From positions 1-7,733 of the forward strand of contig JAEXPG010000279.1 of the NCBI GenBank assembly GCA_023447015.1: DNA of 7,733 nucleotides, in the 5' to 3' direction. The notes beneath the pieces are model-generated. The model was given only the letters and a program-made list of their open reading frames with translations. It searched no databases and was not told the DNA's origin. The translations under genes were made by a program, and so were the position numbers. This stretch comes from Verrucomicrobiota bacterium (GTDB lineage: Bacteria; Verrucomicrobiota; Verrucomicrobiia; Opitutales; Opitutaceae). Numbering within the stretch: the stretch's first letter is position 1; each line of letters opens with the position of its first letter. Positions 1 through 6,465 of the stretch are shown here, in pieces.

Positions 1-970
1 CGCGCATCTTGCGCAGGTCGGAGTAGTAGCAGATGTGGTCGCCGATGCGGTTCTGGTCGACGTAGGTGTAGACCTGCTTTTTGCCGGAGAACTTCTCCGC
101 GATGGCGAACGCCTCGAGGATGGAGCAGCTGTTGGCCTTGCCGCCGCCGAGGTTGTAGACCTCGCCCACGCGCGGGGCGGAGACGAAGGCGTGCATGAAG
201 CGGGCGACATCGAGCGAGTGGATGTTGTCGCGCACCTGCTTACCCTTGTAACCGAAGACCCGGTACTCGCGGCCCTCGAGGTTGCACTTCACGAGGTAGG
301 AGAGGAAGCCGTGGAGCTCGACGCCGGTGTGGTTGGGGCCGGTGAGGCAGCCGCCGCGCAGGCAGCACGTCGGCATGTTGAAATAGCGGCCGTACTCCTG
401 GACCATCACGTCGGCGGCGACCTTGGAGGCGCCGAAGAGCGAGTGCTTCGACTGGTCGATGGTGAAGGTCTCGGCGATGCCGTGCTCGTAGGCGGGGTCG
501 GCGTAGTCCCAGCGGGTCGCAAGCTCCTGGAGCGCGATGCGGTTGGGGGCGTCGCCGTAGACCTTGTTGGTCGACATGTGCACGAACGGCACCTCGGGGT
601 TCACCTGGCGGTTGGCCTCGAGGAGATTGAGGGTGCCGACGGCGTTGGTGTCGAAATCGTCGAAGGGGATGGCGGCGGCGCGGTCGTGCGAGGGCTGGGC
701 GGCGGTGTGCACGATGACGTCCGGCTTCACCTCTTTCACCAGGGCGAGGACGCCGGCGCGGTCGCGGATGTCGAGCTCGTGGTGGACGAAGCCGGGCAGG
801 TCGCGCAGGAGGCGCTGCTGGTTCCAGCGGGTGTCGCCCTGCGGGCCGAAAAAGACGGCGCGCTGGTTGTTGTCCACGCCGTGGATCGTGTAGCCCTGCT
901 TCGAGAAATAGCCGCAGACCTCCGAGCCGATGAGGCCGGAGGAGCCGGTGACGAGGAGACGTTTCGCCAT
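1..970 (-). CDS. NAD-dependent epimerase/dehydratase, CDP-paratose 2-epimerase-like (3' end beyond window)
   Basis: This is an extended short-chain dehydrogenase/reductase that probably epimerises a nucleotide-activated sugar in the cytoplasm for surface-glycan synthesis. The first 323 codons are present and the C-terminus runs off the left edge; relatives are about 340-360 aa, so little is missing. The Rossmann motif TGSSGLIG lies at residues 8-15, D33 follows beta-2 as the NAD ribose ligand, HTAAQPSHD is at 88-96, and STNKVYGD is at 133-140. STNKVYGD and the later GKQVRD segment are typical of the CDP-paratose/tyvelose 2-epimerase branch. The catalytic YxxxK is replaced by FGASK (F179, K183; F codon is the complement of 434-436). 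I recall Phe at this site in a subgroup of these epimerases, so it may be a lineage trait and not damage. The ATG at 970-968 is chosen because the Rossmann motif follows at once; no Shine-Dalgarno is visible. The exact substrate is unknown. GDP- or UDP-sugar epimerases are alternatives. Confidence 0.9.
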   Translation of the reverse strand, partial: MAKRLLVTGSSGLIGSEVCGYFSKQGYTIHGVDNNQRAVFFGPQGDTRWNQQRLLRDLPGFVHHELDIRDRAGVLALVKEVKPDVIVHTAAQPSHDRAAAIPFDDFDTNAVGTLNLLEANRQVNPEVPFVHMSTNKVYGDAPNRIALQELATRWDYADPAYEHGIAETFTIDQSKHSLFGASKVAADVMVQEYGRYFNMPTCCLRGGCLTGPNHTGVELHGFLSYLVKCNLEGREYRVFGYKGKQVRDNIHSLDVARFMHAFVSAPRVGEVYNLGGGKANSCSILEAFAIAEKFSGKKQVYTYVDQNRIGDHICYYSDLRKMR

Positions 971-981
971 AAAGCCCGAAT

Positions 982-1010
982 GGTATGCGAGGGCCGGAGG
1001 CGCATTTCAA
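982..1010 (-). promoter_or_regulatory. Candidate sigma-70-like promoter for the epimerase gene
   Basis: Read on the minus strand, TTGAAA (complement of 1005-1010, 5 of 6 matches to TTGACA) is followed after 17 bases by CATACC (complement of 982-987, 3 of 6 matches to TATAAT). Transcription would begin only a few bases before the ATG at 970, so the leader would be very short. The -35 is good and the -10 is weak; this is an inference from spacing and position only. Confidence 0.35.
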
Positions 1011-1039
1011 GCAGGGGATGCAGCGCCGGCGCGGGACTG

Positions 1040-1769
1040 GTGAAGATCACCACGTTCCTGGTTTCTCTCGCGTCGGCGGCGATATGGGCGCTGGGGTGGC
1101 TCCGGGCCGCCCCAGCGCCGACGTGGGTACCAGCGGGCCTTGGTGGGCCGGGTGGCCGCGATCGTGGCGGTGCCATTTGCCGTTTCGCTCTGGTGGATGC
1201 ATTTCGCGGACGCGACCAAGGCGGCGAACGTGGGCGCGCAGTTTCTGCGTTCCGAGGCTTTGATGCCCCGGCACTTCGGCACTCTGGACGATCGGTTCAG
1301 CCCGGAGTCCTGGCGCATCTCTTGGCCCCATGTGTGGCAGGGGATCATGCATCCGGTGGCCCGTTGGTGGCCGCGGTGGTGGCGCCGTACCGGCGGCGGG
1401 CCCAGGGGCTGGCGGCGCGGTTTCGAGTCCGACCAGGAGACGCTCGCGCGGGTGCTCGACGCGTTGGAGGGCGAACCGATCGGCGCCTTTGTTCTGAGCG
1501 GCCCGGAGCGCGAGCACCGCGAGCTTCTCGGGTTTGTCTCCGCGCGCTGCGACCTCGACGAACGCGAGGTCTGGCGACGGGATGATGCGGTGGTGTATGT
1601 GCCCCGGTCGAAGCGCGCGCAGGCGGTTGCGCGGGTGGGCGGGGCGAAGGCGCCGCCGGTCTCCGCCGGCGAGCAGGGAGCGGTTGCGCGATTCGTGCGG
1701 CCCGTTGGTTTGGGGCTCGCGCGGCTGAGGACCGATCGTTGGCCTTGGGCGTCTTTTTCTCATTCATGA
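1040..1769 (+). pseudogene. Decayed, internally deleted relic of a polytopic GT-C/GT39-like membrane protein
   Basis: The longest plausible reading frame begins at TTG 1140 and ends at TGA 1767-1769 (209 aa). It has one membrane segment (VAAIVAVPFAVSLWW) followed by HFADATKAANVGAQFL and then NFGTL-like RHFGTLDDRFSPESW. From memory this matches the region after the central membrane segments of GT39-like proteins. The C-terminal part (DQETLARVLDALEGEPIG to DDAVVYVPR) resembles the soluble tail of the same proteins. The catalytic N-terminal half with its acidic loop, and several membrane helices, are absent. Natural-looking peptide also occurs in frame 2: a GTG at 1040 gives KITTFLVSLASAAIW, and 1345-1422 gives PLVAAVVAPYRRRAQGLAARF, where frame 0 gives an implausible Trp/Arg-rich string. 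Frames appear to switch near 1135, 1350 and 1420. The stop overlaps the next gene's ATG (ATGA). The alternative is a small intact gene of unknown function starting at 1140. Confidence 0.5.
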
Positions 1770-3994
1770 CGCCATCACGTCCCGGCTTTTTCGCCCGTTT
1801 CCGGGGGAAGCTTTCATTTCTCGCAGCGGCAGTGCTGCTGGTCGCCGCGGGGATCTTCGCATTGGTCTGCCGTTCGCAGAGCGTGGTGACGCTGGGTGGC
1901 GAGGCGGTGCGCTTCGGCTTCACCAACGACATCAAGTGGGACGAGGCGACCCGCCGGATCACCCGCACCGGTGGCGATCCGTATGCCTGGATCGAGGTGC
2001 CCGGCGCGGCACTGCCGATCCGGCGGGTGACGATCGAGTACGGCGGGACCGTCGAGCCGGTGGAGGGGCATTTCTACATCTTCCGGAGCACCTCGAATCC
2101 GCCACATCTCGGGCTCACGATGGTCGACGGCCGGGTGACGCCGCTGCCGGGCGGATTGCGGGTCGAGGCCGAGCTGTCCGACTCGAACTGCCTGCGGCTG
2201 GACCTGCCGGACTTCCTGCTCCGGCCGCTCGAGCTGCGCCGCATCGTGATCGAGACGCCGTTTGCCAGTCCGTGGCGCTGGTCGTTCCTGGCGATGGCGG
2301 CCTGCGGGGCCGGCGCACTCGTCGTTCTCCTGTGGGCGTGGCTGCGCCGCCGGTGGTGGGGCGAGTGGGCGCTGGTGGCGCTGCTCATCGCGCTGAAGGC
2401 GTGGCTGGCAACCGATCTCGGACTCACGATCTACGGGTCGGCGATGCATGACGACGCGCTGTTCGCCACGCAGGCGCGCTCGATCATGGACGGCCGCTGG
2501 CTCGGAGACTACGGCGAGGTGACGCTTTCGAAAGGACCGGTGTATCCGTTGTTCTTGGCCGCTGTGGGGGTGTCGGGCCAGCCGCTCCAGCAGGTGCAGG
2601 CGTGGTTCCATGCGGCGGCCTGCCTCCTGTTCATCGTGGCCCTGCGTCCGCTGGTGCCCCGGGCGGGATGGCGGGTGTCCCTGTTCGCGCTGTTGCTGCT
2701 CGATCCGCAGATGCTCTCGGCGGCGGCGATCGGGCGGGTGCTCCGGACGGGAATCCAGCCGGCGCTGGTGTTGGCGGCCCTCGGCGGGGTGATCGGGCTG
2801 GCGGCGCGAGTGCGGCGCGGACCCGCGACACTTGCGGGTTGGGGGCTCCTGGCCGGGACGGCGTGGGCGGCATTCTGGTACTGCCGCGAGGAGGGCGTGT
2901 GGCTGGTGCCCTCGGCGGTGCTGATCCTCGGCGTGGCGGCGGTCGGCGTGTGGCGCAACCGGGCGGAGCGGCGTTGGTGGCGGGTGGCGTTGCTGGCCTC
3001 GCCCTTGTTGCCGGTGTTGCTTGCCGACGTGGCGCTACGGCTGGTGAACCGGCATTTCTACGGCGCGCCGGTCACGGTGGAATACACCAGCGGCTCCTTC
3101 CCCTCGGCGTATGGCGCGCTCGCGCGGATTGAACCGAAGGAGTACAACCGGTTGGTCCAGATCCCGCGCGAGATTCGGATGCACGCCTATGCGGTGAGTC
3201 CGGCCTTCGCCGAGCTCCAGCCCTGGCTCGAGGGGGAGTATGGTGCCGGTTGGCTGAAATACGGCTGGGAGGGCAGCACCGTGCCCGAGTCGCAGCGCGA
3301 TATCCGCGCCGGCTGGACCTCATGGGCGTTGCGTGGTGCGGCGGCACGCTGCGGATACTACCGGGATGCGGCGACGGCGGACCGGTACTGGCGGCGCGTG
3401 GCTGCGGAGATCAACGCCGCCTGCGATCAGGGGCGGGTGCCCGCCGGGGGCCGGCGCAGCGGTTTTGTGCCCCGCTGGCATGCCTCGCTGGCGCAACCGT
3501 TGGGGGAGGCGCTTCTCCGTGCGCTCGACCTGCTCGTCTCGACCAGGGACGCGCGGGTCTGGATGGTCCCGAGCCAGGGCACGCCGGAGGAGTACGCGGT
3601 CTTCGCCTCCGTGACCCACCAGCAGCCGGCCGGTGCAGGTGACGTGCGAACCGGCCGTTCGGTGGCGCGCGAAGTGGTCTTCTGTGTGAACACCCTTGTC
3701 GGCCGGGGCTGGACGGCGCTGGCCGCCCTGGCCGCGCTCGTGGTGTGCGCTCGGGCGGCCTGGCGGCGCGAGCGCGCGTTGCAGGTGTCGGTCCTGGTCG
3801 CGCTCGTCGGCGGTGTGGCGGCGCTGATGTTGGTCGTCGCACTGGTCGAGGTGACCTCCTTCGAGAGCGTGGTCTCGAGCTACCTCGCGCCGGCGGCTCC
3901 GCTGTTGCTCGCGTTCCGGGTGCTGGCGCCGTGCTGGGCTCTTGTCGGGTTTTCGCGGGATGGACAACCTGCCGCCGAGAACGCAGCCTCGTGA
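1766..3994 (+). CDS. Polytopic membrane protein, putative GT-C-type (GT39/ArnT-like) glycosyltransferase
   Basis: This 742-aa inner-membrane protein probably transfers a sugar from a polyprenyl-phosphate carrier to a periplasmic acceptor. It begins with a positively charged stretch and a membrane anchor (about 16-35), then an exported beta-rich domain (about 37-168). Membrane segments follow near 172-193 and 200-216. The motif HDD (228-230) lies in the next loop, where GT-C enzymes carry their catalytic acidic residues, and is followed by WLGDY and LSKGPVYPLFLA (254-265). More hydrophobic segments lead to about residue 425, then a long polar domain (about 430-640) and three final membrane segments (about 645-735). 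Length and topology suit the GT-C superfamily, but I cannot name a sugar or acceptor. ATG 1766 is preferred because it gives a normal charged N-terminus and overlaps the preceding stop as ATGA. TTG 1739, with GAGGA seven bases upstream, would add nine residues. The stop overlaps the next start (GTGA, 3991-3994), implying translational coupling. Confidence 0.75.
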   Translation: MTPSRPGFFARFRGKLSFLAAAVLLVAAGIFALVCRSQSVVTLGGEAVRFGFTNDIKWDEATRRITRTGGDPYAWIEVPGAALPIRRVTIEYGGTVEPVEGHFYIFRSTSNPPHLGLTMVDGRVTPLPGGLRVEAELSDSNCLRLDLPDFLLRPLELRRIVIETPFASPWRWSFLAMAACGAGALVVLLWAWLRRRWWGEWALVALLIALKAWLATDLGLTIYGSAMHDDALFATQARSIMDGRWLGDYGEVTLSKGPVYPLFLAAVGVSGQPLQQVQAWFHAAACLLFIVALRPLVPRAGWRVSLFALLLLDPQMLSAAAIGRVLRTGIQPALVLAALGGVIGLAARVRRGPATLAGWGLLAGTAWAAFWYCREEGVWLVPSAVLILGVAAVGVWRNRAERRWWRVALLASPLLPVLLADVALRLVNRHFYGAPVTVEYTSGSFPSAYGALARIEPKEYNRLVQIPREIRMHAYAVSPAFAELQPWLEGEYGAGWLKYGWEGSTVPESQRDIRAGWTSWALRGAAARCGYYRDAATADRYWRRVAAEINAACDQGRVPAGGRRSGFVPRWHASLAQPLGEALLRALDLLVSTRDARVWMVPSQGTPEEYAVFASVTHQQPAGAGDVRTGRSVAREVVFCVNTLVGRGWTALAALAALVVCARAAWRRERALQVSVLVALVGGVAALMLVVALVEVTSFESVVSSYLAPAAPLLLAFRVLAPCWALVGFSRDGQPAAENAAS

Positions 3995-5007
3995 ACGCAA
4001 CCGTGCCCACGCCCTCGGAACAGTCCCCGTGCCGCCCAGCCGTGGCGATCGTGACTCCAGTCTTCAACGACTGGGAGTCGTTCCGCCGGCTGCTCGCCGA
4101 GCTCGACCAGGCCGCGGCGGCCTCCCCGGCGCACTGGAGCGTGCTGGCGGTCGACGACGGTTCGCTGGAGCCGCCGCCCGCGGGACTGGGGGCCGGCGGC
4201 TTCCCGCACCTCGAACGCGTCGAGATCGTGCATCTGCGCTGCAACCTCGGGCATCAGCGGGCCATCGCCGTGGGTCTGGCCGAGTGCGTGCGTGACGACC
4301 GGTATTCGCATATCGTGGTGATGGACGCCGACGGCGAGGATCGCCCGGGTGACGTCGTCTCGCTTCTCGCGCGGGCGGCGGCCCGGCCGGAGGCTGTCGT
4401 GGTGGCGCATCGGGCCCGGCGCTCGGAAGGGGCGGTGTTCCGTGCCGCCTACCAAGTGTACAAACTGAAGTTCCGGTTGCTGACCGGGAGAGTGATCGAC
4501 TTCGGGAACTTTTCGGTGCTGCCGGTGGCGGTGGCGCGCCGGCTGGTGTTCATGCCGGAGTGCTGGAACCATCTGGCGGCGACGGTGGTGAAGTCGCGTC
4601 TGCCGATCGAGCGAATCCCCACCGCCCGCGGGGCGCGCTACGCCGGCCGCTCGACGATGAATCTGGTGTCGCTGGTCACGCACGGGTTCAGCGCGTTCTC
4701 GGTCTTCATCGAGACCGTGATCACCCGGCTGCTGCGGTTTTTCGGCTGCACCTCGCTGCTCGCGGCGGGGGCGGGCCTCGCCGCCGTGGTGTTGCGTCTC
4801 GGCACCGATCTCGCGATCCCCGGGTGGGCGACCAACGTCTTCGGCCTGTCCGTGGTGATGTTCTTCCAGTCGCTCACCCTGGCGGCGGTGGTGCTTTTCT
4901 CCGTCCTCAGCAGTCGTTCGACGGTGCCGTTCCTCGTCGGCCGGCAGGGCGCCGATTTCGTGGCGAACCGCACGACGCTCTTTCCCCGCGCACCGCATGG
5001 AGCCTAG
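3991..5007 (+). CDS. GT2 family glycosyltransferase, GtrB/DPM1-like polyprenyl-phosphate sugar transferase
   Basis: This 338-aa enzyme likely moves a sugar from a nucleotide donor to undecaprenyl phosphate on the cytoplasmic face of the inner membrane. The GT-A domain begins at AIVTPVFND (19-27). VDDGS (54-58) is the nucleotide-binding Asp pair, NLGHQRAIAVGL (85-96) is highly typical of the family, and DADGEDRP (112-119) holds the DxD metal-binding motif and following acidic residue. RYAGRSTM (216-223) corresponds to the basic membrane-proximal motif of GtrB-type enzymes. Two C-terminal hydrophobic segments (about 250-270 and 282-306) match the two-helix anchor. GTG 3991 is chosen because it overlaps the upstream stop as GTGA and sits about 17 residues before the first strand; a longer in-frame extension back to 3745 lies inside the preceding gene and is rejected. 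It sits between a GT-C-like membrane protein and a methyltransferase, fitting a lipid-linked sugar pathway. Donor sugar unknown. Confidence 0.88.
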   Translation: MNATVPTPSEQSPCRPAVAIVTPVFNDWESFRRLLAELDQAAAASPAHWSVLAVDDGSLEPPPAGLGAGGFPHLERVEIVHLRCNLGHQRAIAVGLAECVRDDRYSHIVVMDADGEDRPGDVVSLLARAAARPEAVVVAHRARRSEGAVFRAAYQVYKLKFRLLTGRVIDFGNFSVLPVAVARRLVFMPECWNHLAATVVKSRLPIERIPTARGARYAGRSTMNLVSLVTHGFSAFSVFIETVITRLLRFFGCTSLLAAGAGLAAVVLRLGTDLAIPGWATNVFGLSVVMFFQSLTLAAVVLFSVLSSRSTVPFLVGRQGADFVANRTTLFPRAPHGA

Positions 5008-5731
5008 CGAATACGAGAATCTCGACCGGGTGGAGCGCCGCCACTGGTTCTACGAGGGGAAACGGCGCATCGTGCGGCATTGGATCGCACGGCTGCGACC
5101 ACTGGCGGAGGAAGACACGCTGATGGACTTCGGCGCCGGCACCGGGTTGTTCGCTTCGGAAATGAACCGGCAGTGCCGCGTGCTGGTGCTCGACTCGTTC
5201 GCCGAGTCGCTCGCGTTGCTGCGCCGTCGCTTCGATCCCGCGCAGGTGTTGACGCCCGATGCCGGCGGGCAGATTCCGCTCGCGGACGGCAGCATCGACT
5301 GTGTCACCGCGCTCGACGTGCTGGAGCATGTCGAGCGGGACGCCGCGGCGGTGGCGGAGTTCCGGCGGGTGCTGCGGCCCGGCGGGTTGGCGGTGGTGAC
5401 GGTGCCGGCGAGCATGCGGCTCTGGAGCGACTGGGACGTGTCGCTGCATCATTTTCGGCGGTATGAGCGCGCCTCGCTTGCAGCCCTGTTCGGCGAGGGC
5501 TGGACGGTGGAGCATGTCGCCTACGTCAACGTGTTCGCCTTTCCGTTGGTCTGGCTGGTGCGCCGCCTGCGCGGGGGCAAGCCCGGCGGGGGGCCGCGGG
5601 CGGAGGACCGGTTGCCGCCGCGCTGGCTCAACGCACTTCTGCGGTTCTGTTTTGTGGCGCCGGCGAAGCGCGGCTGGTTCCCGGCGCCGTTCGGGGTGGG
5701 GTTGTTGCTGGTGGCCCGGCGCAACCGGTAG
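4997..5731 (+). CDS. Class I SAM-dependent methyltransferase
   Basis: This 244-aa protein is a Rossmann-fold methyltransferase of the Methyltransf_11/25 type. After an N-terminal motif RRHWFYEGKRR (14-24), the SAM-binding glycine loop DFGAGTG lies at 44-50, the beta-2 acidic residue is D66, and the ALDVLEHV motif lies at 105-112. RRVLRPGG is at 123-130. LHHFRRY (150-156) resembles the loop seen after strand 5 in methyltransferases found beside glycan genes. Two mildly hydrophobic stretches near the C-terminus could help it associate with the membrane. The ATG at 4997 overlaps the end of the glycosyltransferase gene by 11 bases, so the two are very likely co-transcribed and coupled. The context suggests methylation of a sugar or lipid-linked glycan intermediate, but the acceptor is not visible; a polyprenyl-linked, quinone or small-molecule substrate remains possible. 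Confidence 0.88.
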   Translation: MEPSEYENLDRVERRHWFYEGKRRIVRHWIARLRPLAEEDTLMDFGAGTGLFASEMNRQCRVLVLDSFAESLALLRRRFDPAQVLTPDAGGQIPLADGSIDCVTALDVLEHVERDAAAVAEFRRVLRPGGLAVVTVPASMRLWSDWDVSLHHFRRYERASLAALFGEGWTVEHVAYVNVFAFPLVWLVRRLRGGKPGGGPRAEDRLPPRWLNALLRFCFVAPAKRGWFPAPFGVGLLLVARRNR

Positions 5732-5854
5732 GTGTTGGCCGAGGGCCGGCCGGCTGTGCCCGCTGATCGGGATTGGCAGGCCGGTGTATCGCGTGTTTGC
5801 TGCCGGCCGATGAACACCACCGAGATGTCTTTGGTAGCGGAACGAGCGGGACGG

Positions 5855-6295
5855 ATGATTCGCACTGTCGCCCTGTTTGTTTTTGTCGGAGCACTGCTGG
5901 CCGTTCCGGCCCAAGCGGTTGAGCGCGTGCTGAAGATCAGCGCGCCGGCGAAAGCCGCGGCGGACTCGGCGGTCAAAGTCTCGGTGCGCGCCAGCACGGA
6001 TGCCGGCGCGGGCGAGGCGGTCGGATTCCTGCACATCGAGTTCTCCGCCGATGGCGGCAAGACGTGGACCGGGCTCAGCTATGAGCAGAACCAGGGCGCC
6101 TCCGTGGTCCGTCCATTGACGATCACCACCGGGGCGGCCGGGACGAAGGTGTTGCTCCGCGCCCGTGCGGCCTATCGCGGCGGCGCGGCGGGCGATGTCG
6201 ATTTCAAGGGCGAGCCGATCAAGTGGGATGGCTCCTGGAACGCCTGGACCGAGCCTCCGGCCCGCGCGGTGACGATCGAGGTGGGCGAAAAGTAG
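5855..6295 (+). CDS. Small secreted protein with Asp-box-like motif, function unknown
   Basis: A 146-aa product begins with a clear Sec signal peptide: MIR, a hydrophobic core at residues 5-17, and AQA (19-21) as a signal peptidase I site. The mature part is about 125 aa, rich in alternating hydrophobic and polar residues, and probably an all-beta domain. SADGGKTW fits the Asp-box pattern SxDxGxTW, which occurs in beta-propeller and other beta-rich secreted proteins; a single copy cannot make a propeller. No catalytic motif is recognised. ATG 5855 is preferred because it places the charged n-region directly before the core and has GGGACGG just upstream. The frame stays open to 5732, with ATGs at 5810 and 5825, but these would give a long atypical leader. 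The gene is 123 bases after the methyltransferase and could be read from the same transcript or its own promoter. Confidence 0.72.
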   Translation: MIRTVALFVFVGALLAVPAQAVERVLKISAPAKAAADSAVKVSVRASTDAGAGEAVGFLHIEFSADGGKTWTGLSYEQNQGASVVRPLTITTGAAGTKVLLRARAAYRGGAAGDVDFKGEPIKWDGSWNAWTEPPARAVTIEVGEK

Positions 6296-6322
6296 AGCCG
6301 CGAACTGTCCCGCGGTCGGTCT

Positions 6323-6360
6323 GGGGGCGTGCGCCTCGCGCGCGCTCCTCCGACGCCCCC
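6323..6360 (+). terminator. Candidate terminator hairpin after the secreted-protein gene
   Basis: GGGGGCGT (6323-6330) pairs perfectly with ACGCCCCC (6353-6360) across a 22-base GC-rich loop, starting 28 bases after the stop codon. There is no uninterrupted T run downstream (TGCATTATTC follows), so it may terminate weakly or protect a 3' end. The position after one gene and before a probable promoter supports a terminator role. Confidence 0.5.
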
Positions 6361-6373
6361 TGCATTATTCATC

Positions 6374-6399
6374 TGGCGGGCAGGGCTTCGGCCCCGCCA
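6374..6399. other. Hairpin with a TTCG tetraloop in the spacer before the GH5 gene
   Basis: TGGCG (6374-6378) pairs with CGCCA (6395-6399), and GGGC (6383-6386) pairs with GCCC (6391-6394) around TTCG, with GGCA (6379-6382) bulged on one side. C-TTCG-G is an unusually stable RNA tetraloop. It lies between the preceding terminator candidate and the predicted GH5 promoter, so it may be a second barrier to read-through or a transcript 3' end. TGGCGGG can alternatively pair with CCCGCCA with a larger loop. Confidence 0.45.
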
Positions 6400-6415
6400 A
6401 ATCGTTTCGCCAGCC

Positions 6416-6443
6416 TTGCCGAGCCCGGTCGGGCTGGTAGCTT
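6416..6443 (+). promoter_or_regulatory. Candidate promoter for the GH5 gene with a palindromic spacer
   Basis: TTGCCG (6416-6421; 4 of 6 matches to TTGACA) and TAGCTT (6438-6443; 3 of 6 to TATAAT) are 16 bases apart. Transcription would start near 6450, leaving a pyrimidine-rich leader of about 16 bases before ATG 6466. The spacer is nearly filled by the inverted repeat AGCCC-GGTC-GGGCT (6422-6435), which could bind a regulator. The elements are weak by consensus; position and spacing carry the case. Confidence 0.35.
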
Positions 6444-6465
6444 CGGCCCCTTCAATCCCCCTCCC

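Noticed and set aside
35..1585. A 516-codon open frame on the plus strand covering the epimerase region
   Set aside because: It is antisense to a protein with clear family motifs, has Val/Glu/Asp/Gly-rich shadow composition, and long antisense frames are expected at this GC content. Only its part after about 1040 was used, as evidence for the relic gene.
1649..1672. Inverted repeat of CGCCGG and CCGGCG units inside the relic gene
   Set aside because: Short GC-only repeats are expected by chance in this composition; there is no T tract or gene end here.
3745..3990. N-terminal extension of the GT2 glycosyltransferase
   Set aside because: The extra 82 codons lie within the GT-C-like gene, are Arg/Gly/Ala-rich with no homology feel, and the GTG at 3991 has a coupled GTGA overlap.
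3880..4998. A 372-codon minus-strand frame opposite the GT2 glycosyltransferase
   Set aside because: His/Arg/Gln-rich shadow without recognisable domains; the plus strand carries intact GT2 motifs.
5773..5808. Possible promoter (TTGGCA) and GGCCGG/CCGGCC inverted repeat before the secreted-protein gene
   Set aside because: No acceptable -10 lies 16-18 bases downstream, the repeat is six GC bases with an 18-base loop, and the gene may be read from the upstream operon.
4907..6034. A 375-codon minus-strand frame opposite the methyltransferase and secreted protein
   Set aside because: It spans two unrelated genes and their spacer, lacks motifs, and has low-complexity Arg/His/Gln composition.
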